Origin: Ctena decussata
Lineage: Eukaryota; Mollusca; Bivalvia; Lucinida; Lucinidae
Assembly (NCBI GenBank): GCA_963989385.1
Contig: OZ022508.1
Span: 50,073,087 to 50,137,086 of the forward strand
Length of the DNA: 64,000 nt
Direction of reading: 5' to 3'
Position numbers and translations under genes: made by a program. Position 1 is the stretch's first letter; every line of letters begins with the position of its first letter. The notes below the pieces were generated by a model. The model had not been told where the DNA came from and ran no database searches. It was given only the letters and a program-made list of their open reading frames with translations. Below are positions 23,466 to 34,706 of this stretch, piece by piece.

Positions 23466-23680
23466 AAACCGCGATGGCTCAGTAGGTTAAGCGCTGGCCT
23501 GCTGATCTGGCCATCCCAGGTTCGAGCCCCGCTGTAGGCGGAAATCTTTTCAATCGAAGACGGGCTTCCATTCCGGCACACATCCTTTCATTATCATCCA
23601 CCCATCGTCCTGATATGACTGAAATACTGTTTAAGAGGACGTAAATCACAAGTCATCCATTCATCCATCCATCCATCATT
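23466..23680 (+). mobile_element. SINE family C, most complete copy
   Basis: A tRNA-like head (CCGCGATGGCTCAGTAGGTT, then GGTTCGAGCCCCGC as B box) is followed by a body with CATCGTCCTGATATGACTG and AAATACTGTTTAAGAGGACG. The tail is of (CATC)n repeats at 23658-23678. The two internal promoter boxes suggest polymerase III origin. Confidence 0.75.
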
Positions 23681-23984
23681 TTAAAGATAGATTCAATCTG
23701 CGAACAACGGAGACTCAGACCAGCCTACAAATCTACGCAATCTGATCTTAGTCTTCTCTATTCGTATAAATCGCAACTTTAGGTGACACTGAATGGGCTG
23801 TTGGTGAGTTTTTTTTTTTCTGTTTATGCAAGATACTATTTGCAAATTCTCGTAAACAAAACTAAATTAAAATGCCGGTGCTTCTCTTTAAAGCCGACTC
23901 TGCAAGGCTCTTCTAATAACGGCCAATGAGGGGCCACAGTTATCGTTTCTTATGAAAAAAAAACGGCAAACCATCAACTCTGTC

Positions 23985-24275
23985 ACTGTATAGCTGTACT
24001 GGCCGAGACTTTATAATCCAGAGGTCGCAAGCTCGAGGCCGGCCTAGATCGCAATTCTTCTCTAAGCGAATGGTTTGCTGCATCCTTATCCTCATTATCA
24101 TTTCCTCCTGTTTCCTAGTCAAGGTTCGAACATGGCTGGCAACAGAGTTCTCAACAAACATAAATGGAGTTCCATTCCACACAACCTTTCATAATCACCC
24201 ACCCATTGTCCTGATATGGCTGAAATACTGTCGAAAGGATGTAAAATCACATCATCCGTCCATCCGTCCCGTTTT
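23985..24275 (+). mobile_element. SINE family C, diverged copy
   Basis: The body phrase CATTGTCCTGATATGGCTGAAATACTGTCGAAAGGATG and a (CATC/CGTC) tail at 24248-24268 match 23466-23680. The head region (GGCCGAGACTTTATAATCCAG...CAAGCTCGAGGCC) is poorly preserved. Confidence 0.5.
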
Positions 24276-25399
24276 CCAGTATACTGGGTCAGAGATATAT
24301 TTTACAAATATTTGTTTCTTATTTTTCAAAGAAAACCTATGTTGTGGCGCCTCATTTGATCCGTTTCGGTAAGACAATTCTAATTATGGATCGCATCTTA
24401 GTTTTCTTATGGAGAAATTTCGATAACTCCATAGATTATCCCTATTACCCCTTCTTATCTTTAGCACTGTATTAAACCTTATATGAATTACTACACAATA
24501 AACAGGAAAATTCAAATAAAGCATTTTACCTGATAAAGCATTAAATGTTTTGCATCCGATATGCGACTGCATTCTCTAAACATGTACTCACAGTACTATC
24601 AATGTTGCTATTCGGTGTGTAAATATGGAGAAATGCGGATGAATGCCTTCAGTTACCTTTTGTTACGGATCAATACGGTTTACTCGTCCGCGCCTGAATT
24701 TTGAAAATTTTCAAAATTTGGAATCGGATCCTGCGAGCCCTACAGATACGATACGGACAGTTACAGACTCTGCGGATGCGATACTGACCTTTACGAATAA
24801 CACTGGACAGATACGGATGGGTCATCCGTAGACGCGATATGGACCATTACGAATAAAACCGGACATATACGAACGGGTCATCCGTAAAATCAACAACATC
24901 TTTCCGCATCTAGAAGTAACAGAAGGTAATGGAAGTTAGTAGTAGTAGATACATTCGTATCATTGATTCAAAGAGAAAATATTTGACCGCCAACAACCGC
25001 ATTTATCCTTAACCATACGCATCTATAGGTAACTGTTTCCGTAAATTAATCAAGAAAATAGGCCACGCCCACAAATTCTGTGGATTACTGCGGGTTTTTA
25101 TCCACAACTATCCGCCCATTCCGTAACGTGTGTGTGTGACTGGGGCATTAACAAGCGTTGCATTCAGTTAATTTTCTTCAGAAAAAACTATATCGTGATA
25201 ATTTCTGACTTGTGCAGTGAAAGGTAAAGATAATTTGAAGAATATGGACATTTTAATAGTGTATCCCCCACACCCACTCTAAACTCTAAGTATACTCGAA
25301 AACAATATTAAAGGGTCAAACTTTTACCCTGCGATTTCTGGAACATTTCAAACATTTGGTAAAAAAAATCATTTCTACCTTCCATTTTGTTCATTTTGC

Positions 25400-26048
25400 A
25401 AGTTTTATTAGCTCCCATAGACTTATTATTTGAAAAAAACTTCAAAGATCTTCTCTGAAATCATGGGACCCGGAGCTTATGTATTTAATATGTAGCAATG
25501 TCTAGTGGTCTCCTACATAAATCCTGACAATCAAGCCCCTGGGGTCCAAACTGGCCTCACCCCAGGGGGAGTCTTGTTTATCTAGAGCTATATATTGCTA
25601 AAGAACCCTCAAAAATCTTCTCTGAAACCATGAGGCCCAGAGCTTATATATTTGGCATGTAGCAATGTTTAGTAGTCCCGTACATTAATCCTGCCAATCA
25701 AGCCCCTGGGCCAAAACTGACCACGACCATTTGTTTATACAGAGCTATAAAGCATACAAAAACTTAAAAAGTCTTCTTCTCTGAAACTAGGAAGCTCAGA
25801 GCTCAGATATTTTTAAAAGTATGTAGCAATGTTTAGTGGTACCCTACATATATCCTGCCAAACCATTGGGTCCAAACTGGCACGCGTAATATAACGCTGT
25901 AGAACTAAAATGTAAAAATGTCTTCTTCTCTGGAATCACTGCCAATCATGCCTCTGGGGTCAAAAATCTTGGGGGGGGGGGGGAATCTTGGGGGGGGGGC
26001 AGGTGATTGACTCACATTGGTACTCAGGTGGGCGATCGTTGCTACTTG
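25400..26048 (+). mobile_element. Helitron-like ('pearl') array, plus copy of type d
   Basis: About three and a half units with TCTTCTCTGAAA, CCCAGAGCTTATATATTT, TATGTAGCAATGT and AGTGGTC, ending GGTACTCAGGTGGGCG...GCTACTTG (CTTG at 26045-26048). Poly-G runs occur at 25973-26000. It is the mirror orientation of the large array at 26811-30611, less than 0.8 kb away. Confidence 0.65.
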
Positions 26049-26149
26049 TTTCGTATCTAGGCTGCATACTACAATAAAGATATTACTTGACAGTGAATAA
26101 TTAAGTGAAAAACAAAAAACATCTCCAAATGCGTTTATATATTCCTATC

Positions 26150-26400
26150 TGTTGGGAGATGACATAAGGGACAAGTCATTTATTACCAGATGGGGGCAGG
26201 GAGGGGGCAGATCCATTCGAGGTGGGTGTCGAATAATTCTTGGTTATCTACCAGGGGGTCGAAAATCATTAAGCCATGCAGCAGGGGGTGGGGGGTCATA
26301 TATTTCGTTAAGCATATTGAGGGGTCAGAATTCTTCCATTAGTCTTCATTTTAGAAAAATGTCTAGGCTTCTGCCCCCCCCCCCCTCCCCCTCAGACTCC
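26150..26400. repeat. G-rich / C-rich inverted-repeat element
   Basis: Begins with ACAAGTCATTTATTACCAGATGGGGGCAGGG and ends in a poly-C stretch (26374-26390). The left part is repeated, inverted, at 30780-30850 (CCCCCACCTGATAATAAATGGC). Several runs of three or more G on + could form quadruplexes. A similar pair of ends brackets 30700-30850. Confidence 0.45.
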
Positions 26401-28539
26401 CTATTATACCTACATTTTCAGATTATTTCGAATCTTTCAAACTTGTCTTCAAAACATTTACAAAAAAACTTTCCACTTCATGTCCCGAAAAAAAAATATT
26501 CTCATTGATTTGCTTTGCGAGAAGATTTGCGAGAAGAACAGGTAAATTAATCTTTGAAATCATGCTAATCAGTTAATCTAATGCTTGCATTTGTGACATC
26601 AAATCTCCAGGTGCCTGTCATCAGCAAAACTGTTTCGGCTTCAAAAGACAGCGCCCAAAAATAAGCCCCCCCCCCCCGCCCCTTAAACTCATCAATGTTA
26701 TTAACAGCTTTGCATCGGATTTCTGGGTTTAGCATATGCAGACAAAAAATGCAGAAAACATTTTCATGGAGCATTAATCTGTATACATAATTAACCGGTA
26801 CAAATGAAAACAAGTAGCCCAAGGGCAACGACCGCTCACCTGAGTTATAAAATGTAAGCTTCCAGCTCAGGTAAGCTATTAATCAATAGGATTCGATGAC
26901 CCCATGGGGTGGGGCAAGTTTGGACCCCAGGGGCTTGATTGGCAGGATTATTTTGAAGACCACTATACACTGCTACATACTAAATACATAACCTCTTGGC
27001 CAGAAGAAGATTTTTGAAGGTTCTTTAGCTATATAGCTCTATATAAACAAACAGCCCCCTGGAGTGTGGCCAGTTTGGGCCTCAGTTACTTGATTTGCAG
27101 AATTTATGCAGGGGATCACTAGACATTGCTACATTCTAAATATGTAAGCTCTGGGCCTCATGGTTTCAGAGAAAAAGATTTTTTAAGTCTTTCGCATTGT
27201 AAGTCTATGGGAGCAGCATGGCCAATTTGGACCCCAGGGGGGCATGGTTGGCAGGATTTAAGTTGGAGACCACTAAACGTTGCTACATATGTACTAAAGA
27301 ATTGAGCTCTGGGCCTCATGGTTTCAGAGAAGAAGATTTTTTAAGATTTTCCCATTGTTAGTCTATGGGAACTAATGACCCCCGGGGCGTGGCCAGTTTG
27401 GACCCCAGGGGCATGGCTGGCAGGATTAATGTTAGGGACCACTAGACATTGCTACTTGCTACATATATACGCTCTTTGCCTCATGGTTATACAGAAGAAG
27501 ATTTTTTAAAATTTTCCCATTGTAAGTCTATGGGAGCTTATGACCCCCGGGGCGTGGCCAATTTGGGCCCCAGGGGCATGGTTGGCAGGATTTATGGAGG
27601 GGACCACTAGAGCTTGGTACATACTAAATATGTTAGCTCTGGGCCTCATGGTTTCAGAGAAGAAGATTTTTGAAAGTTCTTCAGCTATATAGCTATATCT
27701 AAACAAATGACCCCCTGGGGAGTGGCAATTTGAGCCCCAGGGGCATGGGTGGCAGGCTTTTAGTAGGGGATCACTATACATTGATACTTGCTATATATAT
27801 AAGCCATGGGTCTCCTGGTTTCAGTGAAGAAGATTTTTTAAGATTTTCCCATTGTAAGTCTATGGGAGCTAATGAACCCCGCGGCGTGGCCAATTTGGGC
27901 CCCAGGGGCATGGTTGGCAGGATTTATGTAGGGGACCACCAGACATTGGTACATACTAAATATGTAAGCTCTGGGCCTCATGGTTTCAGAGAAGAAGATT
28001 TTTTAAGATTTTCCCATTGTAAGTGTATGGGAGCTAATGACCCCCAGGACGTGGCCAATTTGGGCCCCAGGGGCATGGTTGGCAGGATTTATGTAGGGTT
28101 CCACTAGACATTGGTACATACTAAATATGTAAGCTCTGGGCCTCATGATTTCAGAGAAGAAGATTTTTTAAGATTTTCCCATTTAATTGGCAGGAGTCAT
28201 GTACAGGACCATTAAAAATTGCTACATACTAATTATATAAGCTCTGGGCTTCATGGTTTCAGAGAAGAAGATTTTTGAAAGTTCTTTTAAGCGATATAGC
28301 TCTATATAAACAAATGACCCCCTGGGGTGTGGCCAGTTTGGACCCCAGGGGCTTAATTGGCAGGATTTACACAGAGCACCACTAAACATTGCTACACACT
28401 AAATATATATGCTTTTGGCCTCATGATTTCAGAGAAGAAGATTTTTGAAGGTTCTTTGCTAATTACCTCTATGTAAACAAATGACCCCCTGGGGTGCGGC
28501 CAGTTTGGACCCCAGGAGCTTGGTTGGCAATATTTATAT

Positions 28540-28714
28540 CAGGCCTCATACTGACAAAGCTTTTCCAAGCCTGAAATGCCTGCTTTCGCAGCCTAGAATA
28601 GCCCTTTTTAAGCAGAAAAAACACTGAAAACTTAAAAATCAAAGCCTGAAATCAAGTAAAATTCAAGAAATGAAAGCCTGAAATCCTGCAAAAGCCTGAA
28701 AAGTATGAGGCCTG
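28540..28714. mobile_element. hAT-like MITE with 6-bp target duplication
   Basis: 175 bp, from CAGGCCTCATACT to AGTATGAGGCCTG, a perfect 13-bp terminal inverted repeat. It is flanked by TTATAT on both sides (28534-28539 and 28715-28720), which exist as one copy in the neighbouring array units. The interior repeats AAGCCTGAAAT several times. The CAGG...CCTG ends fit hAT elements, some subgroups of which make 5-6 bp rather than 8 bp duplications. Confidence 0.85.
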
Positions 28715-28763
28715 TTATATAGAGGACCACTAAACATTGATACAAATTAAATATATAAGCTCT

Positions 28764-29490
28764 CAGTGATTTTTTTACCCCTGCGTCCTGCGTCTAAGAC
28801 GCATAATTTTCCCAGAGGACGCAAAATATTTCCTTGGCTGCGTTCCGGGACGCATAAAAATAGCCGATCGGTAGTCCAACTTCCGATTTCGGCTTCGTTT
28901 ACAAAGCTACTTTCGTTTTAAGAATATAGCAACGGTGCATTAGCAGATTGTTATATTACTGGTAAAAAACAGTACCATAGTCTTTCCTACTCCCGCTAAA
29001 TACCGAAGTCTACCTGTAATACCAATAATCAATAGTGGTTGTCCAGTACCGGAGGAATATAGTATTATCGACCACGGTGATGTCTTTTACCTAAGTGCAA
29101 ACTTTTATCAATACACCGGGTCAATAAGTAATCATGCCTCCGAAAAACAAGAAAAAGATCAAACTTGATTCAAAGCAGCAAACATTATTTGGTCTTCTTG
29201 GGCAAGACAAACACGCAAGGCCAGATGTTGCAGATCATGATGCGACCGATCAAACTTCCGAATCCGAAATGACAACGGATGTCTCCAAATCCAATACGCT
29301 GTCTGACAATGAGACAACAGGTGATTTATTTTATTAGGGCTTGTCCTTTGAAGCCCTTAAAGTTTGGGATGCAGAGAAAATATTGCTTTTGCATCCCTGT
29401 AAAGATGCAACCCCTTGAGCTTGGGATGCAAAGATTTTAGGTCTTGTGAGTCCTGGGACTCGAAGAAGGAGATTTGTCAAAAAATCACTG
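28764..29490 (+). mobile_element. hAT-like element with truncated transposase start, 6-bp target duplication
   Basis: 727 bp with ends CAGTGATTTTTT and its complement, flanked by AGCTCT (28758-28763 and 29491-29496), a sequence that occurs once in the uninterrupted unit (AAGCTCTGGGCC). The interior is unlike the host array: CpG-containing, with subterminal repeats of GACGCA and GGGATGCA. It probably derives from a larger autonomous element by internal deletion. Confidence 0.85.
29134..29337 (+). pseudogene. N-terminal remnant of a hAT-type transposase
   Basis: A 67-codon frame begins ATGCCTCCG: MPPKNKKKIKLDSKQQTLFG, followed by a Ser/Thr/Asp-rich stretch ending TGDLFY. A basic, Lys-rich start followed by an acidic linker resembles N-termini of hAT-type or related zinc-finger proteins, but no BED finger or catalytic DDE core is present. 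The end could be a splice donor (ACAGGTGATT at about 29320). It lies inside the TIR element 28764-29490. The name is inferred from the element's ends more than from the peptide. Confidence 0.4.
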
Positions 29491-30699
29491 AGCTCTGGGC
29501 CTCATGATTTCAGAGAAGAAGATTTTTGAAGGTTCTTTAGCAATATAGCTCTATATAAACAAATGACCCCCTAGGGTGTGGCCAGTTTGGACCCCAGGGG
29601 CTCAATTGGCAGGATTAACATAGAGGACCACTTAACATTGCTACATACTTAATGTATAAGCTTTGGGCCTCATGGTTTCAGATAATAAGATTTTTTAAGT
29701 TTTTCCCATTGTTAGTCTATGGGATCTAATGACCCCCGGGGCGTGGCCAATTTGGGCCCCAGGGACATGGTTGGCAGGATTTATGTAGAGAACCACTAGA
29801 TATTGGTACATATTAAATATGTAAGCTCTGGGCCTCATGGTTTCAGAGAAGAAGATTTTTTAAGTTTTTCCCATTGTAAGTCTATGGGAGCTAATGACCC
29901 CCGGGGCATGGCCAATTTGGGCCCCAGGGACATGGTTGGCAGGATTTACGTAGAGGACCACTAGATATTGGTACATACTAAATATGTAAGCTCTGGGCCT
30001 CATGGTTTCACAGAATATTTTTTTAAGTTTTTCCCATTGTAAGTCTATGGGAGCTAATGACCCCCAGGGCGTGGCCAATTTGGGCCCCAGGGGCATGGTT
30101 GGCAGGATTTATGTAGAGGACCACTAGATATTGGTACATACTAAATATGTAAGCTCTGGGTCTCATGGTTTCAAAGAAGAAGATTTTTTTAAGATTTTCC
30201 CATTGTAAGTCTATGGGAGCTAATGACCCCCAGGGGCGTGGCCAATTTGGGCCCCAGGGACATGGTTGGCAGGATTTATGTAGAGGACCACTAGATATTG
30301 GTACATACTAAATATGTAAGCTCTGGGCCTCATGGTTTCAGAGAAGAAGATTTTTGAAGTTTTTCCCATTATAAGTCTATGGGAGCTATATGTTGCCATG
30401 GCAACCAGAGTTCCAATCCAATCTGCCTTAAAACCTCATGAACTCAATCCCCCATCCCAACAGTGCTACACATAAAATTTGATTAACATTGGCCAACTGG
30501 TGTAGGAGATATTGATGTTTAAAAGTGTGAACGACGACGACGCCGACGCCGACGCCGACGACGGACGACGGACCTAGGCTATACTATAAGCTCACCTTAA
30601 CAGGTGAGCTAAAAATGCTCATTGTCTTTCATCAGCTTGACTGAGGTCAGTCTAATATGGTCGTTATCATGGGAATGTAGGGTTGTTGTAGGGTGTGTT

Positions 30700-30850
30700 G
30701 GGTCATTAACTTTTTTGTCACCTATCTAGGGTGGGGGTCGAAAACAAATCTGGCGAGACTGGTGGGGGTCGTTAAAAAAATTTCTGAATCATATGAAACA
30801 TGAAACTTTACCCGGCCCCCACCCCCACCTGATAATAAATGGCTCATCCA
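30700..30850. repeat. G-rich / C-rich inverted-repeat element, second copy
   Basis: CTAGGGTGGGGGTCGAAAAC on the left and CCCCCACCTGATAATAAATGG on the right match 26150-26260, the right part inverted. The two copies sit just outside the two ends of the array element d. Confidence 0.45.
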
Positions 30851-31406
30851 TAAATAGCGGATATGTTAAACGTTCTAAGTGACACTTTTAGATGTATCTG
30901 GAAACCGGCAACATATCAATTAATTCACGAGGCAAAATGATCGCATTGGACTAGAATTAACTGACTCGCTATCTCTGCTTATTCTGAATTTCCTGGACTA
31001 ACATACTCTGACAGAGGCTCCAATAGCTCCTGCGGAACTCCTATGGGAGTCTTCCTAGCTCAAGGGAGTTACCGTTGAATTACTCCGTCACACGTTCGAT
31101 TATTCAGCTTACAAAAGTGGTTCTTCTTTATATCAGATTTCCTCAGAAAATGAGCGAGGATGAAGGTGGATGACATATATAAGATATAACGTCGGAATGA
31201 AATCAGGATCACACAACACAGATTCCTCTGTAATTTAATTCAATGCTTACTTCATTCTTCTTCTAATAATTAAACTTTCACAAATGATTGTCTCTTATTC
31301 CCTGAAAACACTTTCTATCGTTTTTAAATCCAGATCAAGCGCTATTTCAAAGTGTGGCATTTTTCTCAACATAAGCTTTAAGTCAGTTACTTGTGTATTG
31401 AAAACA

Positions 31407-32280
31407 TTTAAAGTGGCGATAATCACTGATTTGGGACAAAGACAAAAATCTGCATAAAATACTCAAAATACCACTGATCTTCCAAAAACTTAGCATATGC
31501 AATCTTTATGTTGTTTCTCATAATTAAGAATCCGAAAATGCAGCATTTGTTAATGTTAAAAAGTGTTTTTATAAGAAAAGATCAAAGGGTAATTTTCTAA
31601 GCAGAAATCTGAAAAAAATAATATCGTTATTGAAAATATACTTAGTGCTTAGAGTACCTTGTTGCATAATGGAGAGCGCCCTAGCAATTATTTTTTCAAA
31701 TTCTTTCACACAATATCAGGCTGAGCAGATCAAAAAGATGCGGTCTGTGTCCAATTTTTTTGTCAAAACACACAGGTGAGACAGGTGAGACTATCTTAAC
31801 TAGGTTGAACAACTTCATCTACACATCAGTGATCATGTCAGTAATGTATTATTTATACTGTAGGTGTCACATAGGTATGCTTGCCTACCCTATATTTAAT
31901 AAATGCATCCAGTGTACATTAACTTTGTATATGATTGAACATTTGAGAGAAAGCTGCCGTTTTCATTTGGTCTACATTAAAATTTGAGAAAGGGTTGGAA
32001 AAAAATAATTACTAGGACGCTCTTCATTACGCAATAACCTTCAGCACTACTTAAATTTTCAATAACGATATTATTCTTTTAGATTTCTGTGCAGAAAACT
32101 ACCCTTTGATCTTTCCTTATAAATACACTTTTTTAAGCAGCACGTACGTCTATTTTGTATTCTAAACTGTAAAGAACAACAAAATTAAAAAGTCTGCTAC
32201 TTCTCAGGGAGATACGTTTCTTTTTATGGTTTTATGCAGATTTTTACATTTACCATAAATCACCACCTTAATTTTGTACT
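31407..32280. mobile_element. long inverted-repeat (foldback) element
   Basis: Arms of about 300 bp (31407-31710 and 31983-32280) are inverted copies. The closest part is TAATATCGTTATTGAAAAT at 31620 against ATTTTCAATAACGATATTA at 32054, and AGATCAAAGGGTA against TACCCTTTGATCTTTCC. Outer ends match as AAAGTGGCGAT / ATCACCACCTT. The ~270-bp loop has a 75-codon frame with no recognisable features. Non-autonomous; superfamily unknown. Confidence 0.75.
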
Positions 32281-32329
32281 ATATCGAATACACAGTGTAT
32301 GTGTTGATAGCTATTTTGTGGCGTTGTTA

Positions 32330-32500
32330 TGAGTGAGTAAACTGAGGTTCAAAGACCAACCAGCACATAGGTAATACGGGGACGGGATCTCGGTTTAAAG
32401 TTTCATCCAAAAGACGGGAGAAACGTGGGATCGAATCTGCGACCCCTGGATTGGTAATCTTGCACCTCATCCACTATACTACGGCCGCTCTCGTGCTGCT
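32330..32500 (-). mobile_element. tRNA-derived SINE-like fragment, family D
   Basis: The minus strand reads GGCCGTAGTATAGTGGATGA, then GGGGTCGCAGATTCGATCCC, an A-box and B-box pair in tRNA spacing, followed by CACGTTTCTCCCGTCTTTTGG. No terminal CCA and no long flanking duplication are seen, so a SINE head is preferred to a live tRNA gene. Confidence 0.55.
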
Positions 32501-32600
32501 ATGACATTATCTAGAAATAATTTTTTTGAATGAAACAGCAGATTCAACGAACTGTTGCAATAATAGGAATATGAATAAATACGTTTATTTACATTGACAG

Positions 32601-32780
32601 AATGTGGGCCAACTACTGAGTACCATGATATGGTTATCGACGACAATAAGATATTCCACGTTGGAGCTGTGCGGTACTATTCCTGTCATACTGGACTAGT
32701 ACCAACTGGAAAAATTAAGATTAAATGCATTGATAATAAAGGAATTCCCAAGTGGACGGAACCGATACATTCATGCCACG
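32601..32780 (+). CDS. VWA-sushi gene, sushi/CCP domain 3
   Basis: Complete sushi module in a 180-bp exon, phase 1-1, with acceptor TTGACAG and donor GTGAGT. Four cysteines: ECGPTTEY, YYSCHTG, IKIKC, and WTEPIHSC. The spacings (Cys2-X13-Cys3, Trp-X6-Cys4) match the other modules. The preceding intron is 11.1 kb and holds foldback, Helitron-like and hAT-like elements. A short interspersed repeat inserted about nine bases into the following intron lies unusually close to the splice donor (see the entry at 32805-33043). Confidence 0.92.
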
Positions 32781-32804
32781 GTGAGTCAGCTTTTCTCATA
32801 ATTT

Positions 32805-33043
32805 GTTGGTTTGTTGGTTGTTTTGGATTTAACGACCATTTAAGACAGTATTTCAGTCTATTTCTGACCGTCTCCCATAGACAGAGAGAAAGAAGAGAGA
32901 AATGATAGACGAGAGAAAAAATGTCCAAACAACCCCTACCCACTTACTGCAAGGACAGTAGGCCCTTGCCCTACTATCATCAAAATCAATAGGACGCCCC
33001 GGCATGGAAGTTATATCCAGCATCATTGCACCACCCAACCAAC
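32805..33043 (-). mobile_element. short interspersed element abutting the sushi 3 splice donor
   Basis: About 240 bp with TTGTTGGTTTGTTGGTTG at the left and CACCACCCAACCAAC at the right. It is flanked by GCTTTTCTCATAATT (32789-32803) and GCTTTCTCATAATT (33044-33058), an imperfect target duplication. It shares ACAGTATTTCAGT with SINE family C. The left flank begins at intron position +9 of the exon 32601-32780, leaving the donor GTGAGTCA intact. Confidence 0.7.
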
Positions 33044-33255
33044 TGCTTTCTCATAATTAAAGAAGTAGGGTTGTTCCTCAGACAGAGCAATGTATTGAAT
33101 AGTCATGCTTCCTTTCCAACGTGAGGCTACTCAGTTTGTTGAAATATTTCCCTGACATTTAGATCTCTCAAAGGAAAGAACTTTCTCCTTCAGGTGCAAT
33201 GTCATTTTATCGATGTATGAACCCCGCACAAACCTAACATATTTATTTAGTTAGT

Positions 33256-33490
33256 GAGTGAAAGGTTTCCCCCGAAGCCTAGTGACCGTAGGGGCAGTGG
33301 GGGTTAGAAGCCCAGTGTATGAAAGGCGAATCCCATCCTTCTCCTTTCACTGCCTAATTCTTCCCTGATTCGAAAAATGTACCCATTTACTGCTGTTCTG
33401 ACAGAGAGAAATTTTCCAGTCGCTAGTCGACCCAAGTCGGGATTTGAATCTGCGACATTCTGCCCCCTAACCACTCGACCATGGCGCCTG
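33256..33490 (-). mobile_element. SINE family A, minus
   Basis: Tail side at left (GAAAGGTTTCCCCCGAAGCC); the tRNA-like head at right reads GGCGCCATGGTCGAGTGGTT on the minus strand, with a B box GATTCAAATCCCG. Body phrases GTAGGGGCAGTGGGGGTTAG and CTCCTTTCACTGCC match 2368-2667 inverted. Confidence 0.8.
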
Positions 33491-34706
33491 CTCTAGTGCT
33501 ATACCGGTTAAGGACTGGAAGAAACGTCTTTTGACATTCGTACACGAGAAATGTGACTTTGAAATGAGTCAGGGCTACAACTAGCCTACAAGAGTGAGCC
33601 ATCATCAAAGGACGTAACTGTGATTATAGCATTCAAAACAGATAGTAAAATCAGTTTATCAGTTTATGGTAAGTTTTGTAAACATCAATTCAAATTTGTC
33701 TAATGAGTTGGGACAACCAACTAAGAATCGGTACAAAACTAATCTACTTTCTATAGTAAGACATAGCAGACAGAGTAAATGGACAATGAAAACGAGAAAA
33801 TTCCGATAGTAAGAACAACTGACAGTAACATACGAGGGATTTTCAGAAAGTTCTGCATGTGGCCTCATAGCTTTGTTTAGGGGCGTGCTGGGGAAATATG
33901 CTATCCATTTATTGAAAACACTGTATTTTACCTTTACAATGATACTAAGCACTATACAGAAATACTTTTTCTTATTGAGTTAAAACGCATTTTAAGAGGC
34001 CCCAGATATACTACTGGGCTTATTTCATATGTGTTTTTTTTCAGTGTAAGCCATTCAAGTTACATGTCGTTAAAATACAAGATAGAACTTTTTTAGCTGT
34101 TTGTCGATCGCTGCCTACAATATTCAAATGTTTGAAGGGGTGAAGTGTTATTGATTTATTCCTTGCTGATCTTACATGACATTACTGAAATCGACGTCAG
34201 CGTCATTTTTAAAAGATTCCAGCGTCTTCATTTTTGCATTGTTTTTAATTTATTGACAGGTTTAAATTGGCCCATGCAAAGGCTCTTGCTGACAAGATTT
34301 CGAATGCTAACACTCTTCATTTCGTTACAAAATCATTAAAATTTTAGAAGAAAGGAAGAATTTTCTACTTAAGAATATGCGGATAATATAAATTCGCGGG
34401 AGAGTTTGAAACCAAAATTAATTAAATTAAATATAATTTCCGCCATATCTACAGGAGAACATTGCCTGGGGATTGTCTTTAAGTAAATGTTAATATCAAA
34501 GACTGCTCATATATGAATTATGGCCTTCTAAAGTAAAGATCAGCAGTGACTTTATGGTATACCTCTTTCAAATAAGTTAAAAAATGTGTCCTTAAAGAAA
34601 AACTATACCACGTATGCAGATTTGTCTAGGCATAGCTAAATGTTCTTTGCTGTCAGACGGTTTGTCTGTATGGGGGTAACAAGATATTACGTCACTTGCA
34701 GAATTT
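33491..34706. other. intron sequence without recognised content
   Basis: AT-rich; a minus-strand frame of 97 codons (33952-33659) has no family features. No repeat recognised by eye. Confidence 0.35.

Larger units (their letters stand above)
22003..25149. mobile_element. large foldback element with ATCCGTAT-motif arms
   Basis: The ends are inverted copies: TAATGCCCCTGTCACACACAC at 22003 and GTGTGTGTGACTGGGGCATTA at 25149, and the subterminal ACTATCCGCCCATTCCGTAA also matches inverted. The arms (about 22020-22540 and 24630-25130) consist of variants of ATCCGTA and its complement. The ends lie next to TTAA/CTAA. The interior holds a ~140-bp palindrome (22609-22749), a smaller one (22848-22897), SINE family C pieces and unassigned DNA. 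No transposase is seen. Confidence 0.7.
26811..30611 (-). mobile_element. Helitron-like ('pearl') element d, large ~165-bp array with two hAT-like insertions
   Basis: Read on the minus strand it begins TAGCTCACCTG (30611), then AGCTTATAGTATAGCCTAGG and a GTCGTC/GGCGTC tract. It ends CTCAGGTGAGCGG, the hairpin GCCCTTGGGC, TA, then CTTG. In between are about twenty tandem units averaging 165 bp, well conserved, marked on + by TAAGCTCTGGGCCTCATGG, TTTTCCCATTGTAAGTCTATGG and GGCCAATTTGGGCCCC. Two DNA transposons interrupt it (28540-28714, 28764-29490). Minus-frame reading frames inside it are repeat artefacts. Confidence 0.8.

Noticed and set aside
27730..28107. 125-codon frame with internal repeats, as a possible repetitive protein
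   Set aside because: It is a frame through three units of the ~165-bp tandem array; other units break it, and the array is a non-coding mobile element.
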